Shown here: piece after piece, positions 1 through 6,362 of the stretch
How the letters are laid out: each line of letters opens with the position of its first letter
How positions within the stretch are numbered: the first letter of the stretch is position 1
Assembly: GCA_003510895.1 (NCBI GenBank)
Contig: DOKE01000042.1
Location: 5,709-34,751, forward strand
DNA: 29,043 bases
Reading direction: 5' to 3'
DNA from: Candidatus Moraniibacteriota bacterium
GTDB lineage: Bacteria > Patescibacteriota > Minisyncoccia > Moranbacterales > GWC2-37-73
Program-made: the position numbers and the translations under genes
Notes under the pieces: generated by a model
Databases searched by the model: none
Seen by the model: only the letters and a program-made list of their open reading frames with translations
What the model was told of the DNA's origin: nothing

Positions 1-51
1 TTGGATTTTTCCAAAGCGGCTCTTATATACTCCCTAAAAGTCCCCGGTGGT

Positions 52-450
52 TTAAACTGCCGCGCTTATAGATGCCCGATGATGATTAGGTTTTTCCGGA
101 CACCTTCTGATGGGTTGTCTCCTGCTTCGTTTGACTTTACATATGTCGCCATATGCGCATTCATTGCGTACCAAGCAAGTAGACTCGCTCAAAACACAAA
201 CGCATTTCATACAACTCCGGCAAAGTCCATTTTCCCTGGTAAAAATATTTTCCGCGCACATCGTGGGATCCACACGCATACCCTTGGCGACAAGCTCATC
301 GCCAAGAAAGCAAGAAAAAACTTCCTTCACTGCTTCCTCATCCAGTCCATCGAGTAAATTTGATGCTACCTTCTTTTTGCATTGTCGATCACTGAACACA
401 AGAATACCTTTTTTCCCCGTGTTTGCTCCCCTGTCTTTGCTTTTTGACAT
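52..450 (-). CDS. Cys-rich hypothetical protein (132 aa)
   Basis: I do not recognise this protein. An ATG at 450 is preceded 7 nt upstream by a strong SD (GGGGAG on the minus strand, 458-463), which decides the start over a TTG/ATG further upstream. The product has about 11 cysteines, mostly in the second half, including a CxxCxxCxC-type cluster around residues 78-86, and a basic C-terminal tail. That suggests metal binding or disulfides, but no family is assigned. The base composition (runs such as cgcgc, gatgatg) is less AT-rich than the neighbouring housekeeping genes. It lies downstream of yidD on the same strand with about 110 bp between them, so it may have its own promoter. It could be a recently acquired or fast-evolving accessory gene. 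Confidence 0.55.
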   Translation of the reverse strand: MSKSKDRGANTGKKGILVFSDRQCKKKVASNLLDGLDEEAVKEVFSCFLGDELVAKGMRVDPTMCAENIFTRENGLCRSCMKCVCVLSESTCLVRNECAYGDICKVKRSRRQPIRRCPEKPNHHRASISAAV

Positions 451-558
451 TTGTTTTCTCCCCAAAGTCATTTGATTTGAATGAAATAACAACGCCTTTT
501 TCAACAAACAACATCAATACTTTTAAAAAACCAAAGAACTTTATAAATAAAAATTTTT

Positions 559-819
559 TTATTTTTTCATATTATTTTTTTCGGGAACGGGATCAAATCC
601 TCCATCATTCCAAGGATGACATCTGAGCACTCTTTTTGATCCAAGAAACAATCCCCTGAAAACTCCGAATCTTTCCACGGCTTGATGGGTGTAGTGTGAA
701 CAGGATGGATGAAAACGACAAATCCTCGTTGGAAAAAAACGGGAAAGCCAACCATGATCCGGAGAAATAGTTTTTTGATAAATAGCAATCAGTAACAGCA
801 CAATTTTTTTCACACCCAT
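559..819 (-). CDS. yidD: YidD membrane protein insertion efficiency factor
   Basis: This 86-aa protein matches the YidD family (formerly DUF37), a small membrane-associated protein thought to help YidC/Sec insert inner-membrane proteins. Visible signatures are an amphipathic hydrophobic N-terminus ([18 protein letters not shown]), the Cys motif [15 protein letters not shown] and the C-terminal [14 protein letters not shown]. The length is normal. In many bacteria yidD sits with rpmH-rnpA-yidC; here it stands alone, divergent from corA. The start has no SD, and the predicted -10 box ends only 9 nt before the ATG, so the mRNA may be leaderless. Confidence 0.93.
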   Translation of the reverse strand: MGVKKIVLLLIAIYQKTISPDHGWLSRFFPTRICRFHPSCSHYTHQAVERFGVFRGLFLGSKRVLRCHPWNDGGFDPVPEKNNMKK

Positions 820-828
820 ATAATATAG

Positions 829-857
829 AATTTAATAATAATTGGCGTTTTTGTCAA
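829..857 (-). promoter_or_regulatory. yidD promoter (near-leaderless)
   Basis: On the minus strand there is TTGACA (852-857), a 17-nt spacer and TAAATT (829-834). The -10 ends 9 nt before the yidD ATG at 819, so transcription would start within a few bases of the start codon. The -35 overlaps the corA -35 on the other strand. Confidence 0.55.
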
Positions 858-879
858 ATGGCTGTATTTAGGATATAAT
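851..879 (+). promoter_or_regulatory. corA-cysS promoter
   Basis: TTGTCA (851-856), a 17-nt spacer and a perfect TATAAT (874-879). The predicted transcript start is near 886, about 30 nt before the corA ATG. The leader is A/T-only with no SD. Confidence 0.75.
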
Positions 880-917
880 ATGGATATGCGTTTTTTTATT
901 TAAAACAAAAATTAAAA

Positions 918-1826
918 ATGAACAGCATTCAATTTAAAAATGTAACCTGGATCGACTTTTCCAATCCCGGCGCCGATGATGTTGTCTATCTTCAGGAAAA
1001 TTTCAACATTCATCCATTGGCCATCGAAGAGTTTGTGACCCCAACAATTCGTCCGCGCGCAACGCAATATGACGGTTGTTTGTTTTTGACTATCCACATT
1101 CCTCTTTTCAACACAAAAACCAGAACCACCTATCCGGGAGAACTTGATATTGTTCTGACAAAAAGCCATCTGATCACCGGACATAACGAAGACATATATC
1201 AACTCTCCGATTTTTTCAAAAAACTTGTTGAAAGCGAAGGAAAAAGAAGATTACATATGAGCAATTCCCCGACGCACTTGATGTATAATATTCTATCTAT
1301 ACTTTTGGAATCTTGTTTTCCCAAATTGGATCACATTCACGAAAATCTGCTGGAAATTGAAAATCAAGTTTTCAATGGAAAAGAAAAAGAAATGGTTTTT
1401 GAAATTTCCATAGTCAAAAGAGATATTCTGAATTTCCGCCGAACACTCAAGCCGCAACGCTCGGTTTTGGAATCTCTTCTTCAAAAAGACGGTTTGTTTG
1501 TTCCTGATGAAACCAAACCCTATTTCCAAGATCTTATCGGAACCAATATTCGTCTTTGGAATTCTTTGGAATCCAACAAGGAAACCATTGAATCCTTGGA
1601 AGAAACCAACAACTCTCTCCTTTCCAACAAGTTGAACCACACAATGAAAATTTTGACTGTTTTTTCCGCAATAATGATGCCTATGACAGTATATTCAAAC
1701 ATTCTCGCTATGAGCGCCGATATTCCTTTTGGAAAAAATCCCAACGCTTTTTTCATCCACGTCTCAATAATGCTTTTTATGTCAGTTTTCACTATCATCC
1801 TTTTCAAAGCGAAAAAATGGCTGTAA
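918..1826 (+). CDS. corA: CorA-family divalent cation transporter
   Basis: This 302-aa protein matches the CorA Mg2+/Co2+/Ni2+ channel family: an alpha/beta cytoplasmic N-domain (about 1-150), a long charged helical stalk (about 150-240) and two C-terminal membrane segments (about 243-263 and 277-297), ending in the usual KKWL. The pore signature is unusual. Family members carry GMN at the end of TM1, but here the corresponding residues (264-266) read AMS, within the stretch MPMTVYSNILAMSADIPFG. GMN variants alter ion selectivity in CorA/ZntB relatives, so the substrate is uncertain. It is followed after 9 nt by cysS and is probably co-transcribed. Confidence 0.88.
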   Translation: MNSIQFKNVTWIDFSNPGADDVVYLQENFNIHPLAIEEFVTPTIRPRATQYDGCLFLTIHIPLFNTKTRTTYPGELDIVLTKSHLITGHNEDIYQLSDFFKKLVESEGKRRLHMSNSPTHLMYNILSILLESCFPKLDHIHENLLEIENQVFNGKEKEMVFEISIVKRDILNFRRTLKPQRSVLESLLQKDGLFVPDETKPYFQDLIGTNIRLWNSLESNKETIESLEETNNSLLSNKLNHTMKILTVFSAIMMPMTVYSNILAMSADIPFGKNPNAFFIHVSIMLFMSVFTIILFKAKKWL

Positions 1827-1835
1827 GATAAGTTT

Positions 1836-3263
1836 ATGCTAAAAATATACAACACTCTCACAAAACAAAAGGATGAATTTCAACCGCTCAATCCCGGCAA
1901 GGTTTCGATGTACGTCTGCGGTCCAACTGTCTATGGCAATATTCACATTGGAAATATTCGCGCCTATTTGGTGCCGGATATTTTGCGACGCTATCTTGAA
2001 TACAACGGGTTTGAAGTGCGAATGATCAAAAACATCACCGATGTCGGACATTTGACTGACGATGACATCGCCCAGGGCGACAGCGGAGAAGACAAAATTG
2101 GGAAAAGAGCCAAGAAAGAAAAAAAGTCTCCGGAAGAAATCGCCAGATTCTATGAAGAAAACTTCAAGCAAACGGAAAAGGAAATGAACATCATTCCCGC
2201 CAACTATTTTCCGCGCGCCACCGCTCACGTTCAACAAATGATAAAAATAATTGAGAAACTGATTGAAAAAGGCAACGCCTATGAAAAAAACGGCAATGTT
2301 TTTTTTGACGTAACCTCTTTTGACGAATATGGAAAACTTTCCGGCAACACGCTGGAAAATCTCAAGGTGGGAGCTCGCCTGGAAGAACATCCGGACAAAA
2401 AAAATCCTTGGGATTTTGCTCTTTGGTTGAAAGCCTCCAAGGAACATCTTATGCGATGGGATTCTCCCTGGTCTGTCGGCTATCCCGGTTGGCATATTGA
2501 ATGCAGCGCTATGAGCACGGAATATTTAGGAAACACGATTGATGTTCACACCGGAGGAGAAGATAATATTTTTCCTCATCACGAAGCGGAAATTGCTCAA
2601 ACCGAATGTTACACCGGACAAAAATTTGTGCGTTACTGGTTGCATACCCGGCACATTCTGATGAACGGAGAAAAAATGAGTAAATCCAAAGGAAATCTTT
2701 TTACACTTTCCGACATCAAAGAAAAAGGATATTCTTCAATGGATTTGCGATTGCTTTTTCTCTCTTCGCATCACGGATCTCAACTGGATTTTTCTTGGGA
2801 AGCCCTGGAACAAGCTCACAAAAATTTACAAAAAATAAATGATTTTTTCTTGGAGATGGAAGCTTTTTCCAAAATGAAAAATTCCGGATCGTCAATTGAA
2901 ATTGAAAAATATCAACAAAAAATAGAATCCGCCTTGGATGATAATCTCAACACGCCATTGGCATTGAGCGCGATTTATGAACTGATCAACGAAACCAACA
3001 AACTGATCGCGGAAAAAAATCTTTCCTCCAATTCCGCGCAAAAAATTCTTTCATTTTGGAAAAAAATAAATTCTATTTTTGGTTTTATTCTTCGCGGTCA
3101 AGCGGAAATTCCGGAAGAAATAAAAAAACTAATCTTCGAACGCGAACACGCCAGAAAAGAAAAAGATTTTCAAAAATCCGACCAGCTCAGAGATTTGATT
3201 GAAAAGAAGGGCTATATAATCAAAGACACCCAAGAAGGCTACAACATAAAACAGAAGGACTAG
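1836..3263 (+). CDS. cysS: Cysteinyl-tRNA synthetase
   Basis: A class I aminoacyl-tRNA synthetase that charges tRNA-Cys. At 475 aa it is full length. The catalytic signatures are HIGN (37-40) and KMSKS (280-284). Zinc ligands are Cys28, Cys223 and the HHE at 248-250, which together read out the cysteine thiol. The C-terminal helical DALR-type region (about 330-460) is present. It starts 9 nt after corA with no clear SD, consistent with translation from a corA-cysS message. Its stop codon lies inside the loop of the following terminator hairpin. Confidence 0.97.
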   Translation: MLKIYNTLTKQKDEFQPLNPGKVSMYVCGPTVYGNIHIGNIRAYLVPDILRRYLEYNGFEVRMIKNITDVGHLTDDDIAQGDSGEDKIGKRAKKEKKSPEEIARFYEENFKQTEKEMNIIPANYFPRATAHVQQMIKIIEKLIEKGNAYEKNGNVFFDVTSFDEYGKLSGNTLENLKVGARLEEHPDKKNPWDFALWLKASKEHLMRWDSPWSVGYPGWHIECSAMSTEYLGNTIDVHTGGEDNIFPHHEAEIAQTECYTGQKFVRYWLHTRHILMNGEKMSKSKGNLFTLSDIKEKGYSSMDLRLLFLSSHHGSQLDFSWEALEQAHKNLQKINDFFLEMEAFSKMKNSGSSIEIEKYQQKIESALDDNLNTPLALSAIYELINETNKLIAEKNLSSNSAQKILSFWKKINSIFGFILRGQAEIPEEIKKLIFEREHARKEKDFQKSDQLRDLIEKKGYIIKDTQEGYNIKQKD

Positions 3264-3278
3264 TCCTTCTGTTTTTTT
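3251..3278 (+). terminator. Rho-independent terminator of corA-cysS
   Basis: A perfect palindrome (3251-3272, arms ACAGAAGGAC/GTCCTTCTGT) is followed by seven T. The cysS TAG stop (3261-3263) is in the middle of the hairpin. Confidence 0.9.
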
Positions 3279-3362
3279 AACACCCATCTTTATATTATAC
3301 TCCTTTTTCGGCAAAAAGTCAATAGGTGCGTAAGTTGTTGAAAAGTTGGTCATTTGAGGCGG

Positions 3363-3391
3363 TTGATTTTGCTTTTCCAAATTGCTATACT
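3363..3391 (+). promoter_or_regulatory. dnaB-recR promoter
   Basis: TTGATT (3363-3368), a 17-nt spacer and TATACT (3386-3391). The predicted transcript start is about 40 nt before the dnaB ATG at 3437. Confidence 0.7.
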
Positions 3392-3436
3392 TTAAAAGCT
3401 ACATAAAAAATTCTTGTTTTTTATTCTTCAAAAAAT

Positions 3437-4855
3437 ATGGTTGGAAAATTCTCAAACAAAAAAGATTTCAAACAAAAAAAATTCGAACCGATGAATGAGA
3501 GAAAATCATCCAGCGATCTTCGCGTTCCCCCTCACAATATTGAAGCGGAGCAATCCGTTTTGGGCTCATTGATGCTCGACAAGGATGCTATCATAAAAAT
3601 CGCCGACCTTTTGAAAGTTGGAGATTTCTACAAAGACGCGCACAATCACATCTATGAAGTTATTTTAGATTTATATGAAGATCGCGAACCTTTGGATGTT
3701 CTCAGTGTGTCCAACAAACTTGAAGAAAAAGAACTGCTTGATCAAATCGGCGGATCCAGCTATCTAGCTTCTGTTGTCAGTACCGTCCCTTCTTCATCGC
3801 ACGTCGTTCACTATGCCAAAGTGGTGCAAAAAAAAGCGTTGCTGCGTCGGCTGATTGAAGCCGCGACGGAAGTTTTGGAATTAGGTTTTCAGGAAGGCGA
3901 AGATATTGAAAAAATTTTGGACGAAGCCGAACAAAAAATATTTAAAGTTTCGCAAAAATATATCAAACAAGATTTTGTTCCTATTCGTTCCATCTTGGAA
4001 GCGGCTTTTAACCGAATCGACGAGCTTCACAAAAACGGAGACAAATTTCGCGGAATCCCAACCGGCTTTCATGATTTAGATGGCGTTCTGGCAGGACTGC
4101 AAAAATCCGACTTGGTTATTTTAGCTGCTCGTCCTTCTGTCGGTAAAACATCTTTCGCTCTTGATATCGCCCGCTACGCTTCAGTGCGTCAAAAAGTTCC
4201 CGTAGGAATATTCTCCTTGGAAATGTCCTCTGATCAACTCGTAGACAGAATGCTAGCCGCCGAAGCGCGAGTCGATCTTTGGAGACTGCGAACTGGAAGA
4301 CTAAAAAGCGACGGAGATAATAATGATTTTCAAAGAATCGGAGACGCAATGGGAATTATGAGCGAAGCTCCTTTGTTTATCGACGACACTGCTTCCGCTA
4401 ACATTATGGAAATGCGCACAATGGCGAGAAGACTTCAATCGGAACACAAAGTTGGTCTGATTATTATTGACTATCTTCAACTTATGGAAGGACGCGGCGG
4501 AGAAAATCGCGTGCAAGAAATTTCCGAAATTTCCCGCGCGCTTAAACAATTGGCGCGAGAACTTAATGTTCCGGTTATTGCCCTTTCCCAGCTTTCCCGC
4601 GCCGTGGAATCGCGCAGTCCGCAAATTCCAAAACTTTCCGACTTGCGAGAATCCGGATCTATCGAACAAGACGCGGATGTTGTTCTGTTTCTCTATCGCG
4701 AAGATCGCGAAAAACCTGACACTCCGAACAAAGGAATTGTGAAAGTTATTATTGCCAAGCACAGAAACGGACCAGTTGGCGAAGTTAATTGCTTCTTCGA
4801 GGAAGCTTCCGCCAGTTTCAAAAACTTGGAAAAAATCCACACAGAAATACGTTAA
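3437..4855 (+). CDS. dnaB: Replicative DNA helicase DnaB
   Basis: Hexameric helicase that unwinds the replication fork. At 472 aa it has the standard two-domain structure: an N-terminal helical DnaB_N domain (about 28-130, opening PPHNIEAEQSVLGSLM) and a RecA-like ATPase with Walker A (ARPSVGKTS, 231-239) and Walker B (LIIIDYLQLM, 341-350). The arginine-finger region is intact (QLSRAVESR, then DLRESGSIEQDADVV). There is no intein. A basic 25-residue N-terminal extension precedes the conserved domain; an internal ATG at residue 19 is a possible alternative start. recR follows after 17 nt. Confidence 0.97.
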   Translation: MVGKFSNKKDFKQKKFEPMNERKSSSDLRVPPHNIEAEQSVLGSLMLDKDAIIKIADLLKVGDFYKDAHNHIYEVILDLYEDREPLDVLSVSNKLEEKELLDQIGGSSYLASVVSTVPSSSHVVHYAKVVQKKALLRRLIEAATEVLELGFQEGEDIEKILDEAEQKIFKVSQKYIKQDFVPIRSILEAAFNRIDELHKNGDKFRGIPTGFHDLDGVLAGLQKSDLVILAARPSVGKTSFALDIARYASVRQKVPVGIFSLEMSSDQLVDRMLAAEARVDLWRLRTGRLKSDGDNNDFQRIGDAMGIMSEAPLFIDDTASANIMEMRTMARRLQSEHKVGLIIIDYLQLMEGRGGENRVQEISEISRALKQLARELNVPVIALSQLSRAVESRSPQIPKLSDLRESGSIEQDADVVLFLYREDREKPDTPNKGIVKVIIAKHRNGPVGEVNCFFEEASASFKNLEKIHTEIR

Positions 4856-4872
4856 AAATAAAAAACATACTA

Positions 4873-5460
4873 ATGTTTCCCAAATCATTCCAAAGACTTA
4901 TCAAAAATTTTTCTTCTCTTCCATCTATCGGACCAAAACACGCCGAGCGGTTGGTGCTCTTTCTTTTCAAAAAAAGCCAAGACGACATAGAAGAATTTTC
5001 CAGAAATCTTTTGGAAATTAAAAATCTCCGTTTCTGCCAAAAATGCCACAATATTTCCGAAGGAGAACTTTGCCAAATTTGCGCAGACAAAAAAAGAGAT
5101 CAAAAAACAATTTGTGTCGTGGAAGAACCGCTGGATATTATCTCCATTGAAAGAACGCACGCTTTTTCCGGAATATATCACGTCCTGGGAGGAGTGATTA
5201 CCGCCACAGAAAAAGATAGCGCGCTGAAAATTCCTGATCTTTTTGAACGCGTCAAAAAAGAAGAAATTCACGAAATTATCCTCGCCACCAATCCAACAAC
5301 CGAAGGCGACACCACTGCTCTCTATCTCAAAAAAAAATTGCAACCTTTTGGAATAAAAATCACCCGCCTCGGTCGTGGACTTTCCACGGGAGCGGACTTG
5401 GAATATGCCGACGAATTGACACTCTCTGAAGCCTTGACAAATCGCAAAGAATTGTTATAG
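4873..5460 (+). CDS. recR: Recombination protein RecR
   Basis: RecR acts with RecO and/or RecF to load RecA at gapped DNA. I chose the ATG at 4873 (195 aa), which gives the family's normal N-terminus (SLPSIGPKHAERLVLFLF, a helix-hairpin-helix) and normal length; a longer frame back to 4789 would overlap dnaB with no homology. A C4 zinc finger (Cys55, 58, 67, 70) is followed by a Toprim domain (CVVEEPLDIISIE; later TNPTTEGDTTALYL). It is probably co-transcribed with dnaB. The promoter of the next unit lies inside its 3' end. Confidence 0.95.
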   Translation: MFPKSFQRLIKNFSSLPSIGPKHAERLVLFLFKKSQDDIEEFSRNLLEIKNLRFCQKCHNISEGELCQICADKKRDQKTICVVEEPLDIISIERTHAFSGIYHVLGGVITATEKDSALKIPDLFERVKKEEIHEIILATNPTTEGDTTALYLKKKLQPFGIKITRLGRGLSTGADLEYADELTLSEALTNRKELL

Positions 5461-5461
5461 T
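5434..5461 (+). promoter_or_regulatory. Promoter of the small Cys-rich gene pair
   Basis: TTGACA (5434-5439), a 16-nt spacer and TATAGT (5456-5461), embedded in the last codons of recR. The predicted transcript start is near 5468, leaving a leader of about 40 nt that contains a strong SD. Confidence 0.7.
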
Positions 5462-5492
5462 TTAACAAAATAAAAAAACAACTACGCTTATT

Positions 5493-5500
5493 AAGGGAGG
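5493..5500 (+). promoter_or_regulatory. Strong SD of first small Cys-rich gene
   Basis: AAGGGAGG lies 7 nt before the ATG at 5508 but only 1 nt before the ATG at 5502, which favours 5508 as the start. Most genes in the window lack an SD. Confidence 0.7.
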
Positions 5501-5507
5501 GATGCGT

Positions 5508-5711
5508 ATGCAAAAAAACGGTTTTGTATTCCGGTGCTGTTTGGCCTTTGTTTGTCACAGAGGAAAATCCTCAGGAACACGATTAGACATCAAAAAGGAA
5601 AGGAATCAGGTTATGGATAGTTGCATAAAAAAGGGATGTCTCTGTCTAAAGAAAGCGCCCTTGACTAAAACAATCAAAAAAAGACGACCAGAAAAAAGGA
5701 GGCCGCGATGA
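5508..5711 (+). CDS. Small Cys-rich basic protein (67 aa), unknown
   Basis: I do not recognise this protein. It has its own consensus-like promoter and a strong SD, so it is probably expressed. It carries six cysteines (RCCLAFVC near the N-terminus, DSCIKKGCLC in the middle) and a very basic tail ending KKRRPEKRRPR, which could bind nucleic acid or metal. A second SD-like AAAGGA precedes an internal ATG at 5614, so a 32-aa shorter form is possible. Its TGA stop overlaps the ATG of the next gene as ATGA, indicating translational coupling. Confidence 0.55.
   Translation: MQKNGFVFRCCLAFVCHRGKSSGTRLDIKKERNQVMDSCIKKGCLCLKKAPLTKTIKKRRPEKRRPR
5696..5702 (+). promoter_or_regulatory. Strong SD of second small Cys-rich gene
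   Basis: AAGGAGG, a perfect anti-SD match, lies 5 nt before the ATG at 5708, inside the end of the preceding gene. Confidence 0.75.
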
Positions 5712-5914
5712 GTTTCTTCATTTCAGGAACAATCAACCCGAAATGTAATTACGTTTTTTTCTGCGTTGAAAACAAAAAAACAGCGCAAATGATTCCAAAA
5801 AATGAATTCGGAAACCCGGTCAAAACAAATAATGTTTCTGCGGAATGTTTCCTTCAAAATTGTTGTAGCCTCGGAATAGAAAGCTATTCCATAACTGACA
5901 TCAAGGAAAGATGA
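5708..5914 (+). CDS. Small Cys-containing protein (68 aa), unknown
   Basis: I do not recognise this protein. It starts in a 4-nt ATGA overlap with the preceding small gene and has a perfect SD, so the two look like a translationally coupled pair. It has five cysteines (NPKCNYVFFC near the N-terminus; ECFLQNCC in the middle) and no obvious signal peptide or membrane span. It ends just before a bidirectional terminator, so the pair forms a self-contained transcription unit between recR and rplU. Confidence 0.5.
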   Translation: MSFFISGTINPKCNYVFFCVENKKTAQMIPKNEFGNPVKTNNVSAECFLQNCCSLGIESYSITDIKER

Positions 5915-5930
5915 GGAAAGATTGTGATAC

Positions 5931-5968
5931 AAAAAAACACCCAAGGAAAAACTTCCCGGGTGTTTTTT
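5931..5968. terminator. Bidirectional terminator between small genes and rplU
   Basis: Stem CACCC (5938-5942)/GGGTG (5958-5962), extended by GGAA/TTCC after a small internal loop. It has T-runs on both strands (seven A upstream, TTTTTT downstream) and sits between convergent genes. Confidence 0.8.
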
Positions 5969-5983
5969 AATTTCAAGATAATG

Positions 5984-6292
5984 TTAGGCTATTTTTGTAA
6001 TTTCCACTTCTGTGAAAAGCTGCTTGTGTCCAAATTTAACTTTATATCTTTTCTTGGCTTTGTGTTTTACTCCCCAAACCTTATCGTTTCGTCCTTGTCT
6101 GATAATTTTTCCTTCTACTTTTGCTCCGGAAACCATAGGACTTCCAATTTTCACATCCTTTTCATCTCCAATAAAAAGCACTTCTTCAAAAACTATCTTT
6201 GAACCATCCTCTCCTTCAATTTTTTCAACCTTAATTTTGTCGCCTTCCGCAACTTTATATTGCTTTCCGCCTGTTTTGATAATTGCCAACAT
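5984..6292 (-). CDS. rplU: Ribosomal protein bL21
   Basis: A 102-aa large-subunit protein that binds 23S rRNA. The N-terminus (LAIIKTGGKQYKVAEGDKIKVEKI) and the C-terminal VWGVKHKAKKRYKVKFGHKQ are typical of L21. The usual partner rpmA (bL27) is not next to it, and a terminator follows directly, so rplU is transcribed alone here. It has its own promoter and, unlike most genes in the window, a recognisable SD (AAGGA about 8 nt before the ATG). Confidence 0.97.
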   Translation of the reverse strand: MLAIIKTGGKQYKVAEGDKIKVEKIEGEDGSKIVFEEVLFIGDEKDVKIGSPMVSGAKVEGKIIRQGRNDKVWGVKHKAKKRYKVKFGHKQLFTEVEITKIA

Positions 6293-6333
6293 TGTTTTAT
6301 TCCTTAAATATAATGAATTTTACCACTTAAACC

Positions 6334-6362
6334 AGTATAAACCATCCAAGCCTGGATGTCAA
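6334..6362 (-). promoter_or_regulatory. rplU promoter with inverted repeat in spacer
   Basis: On the minus strand: TTGACA (6357-6362), a 17-nt spacer and TATACT (6334-6339), overlapping the alaS stop. A 6-bp inverted repeat with a 4-nt loop (CATCCA 6343-6348, TGGATG 6353-6358) fills the spacer and could be an operator or an alaS 3'-end hairpin. Confidence 0.75.
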
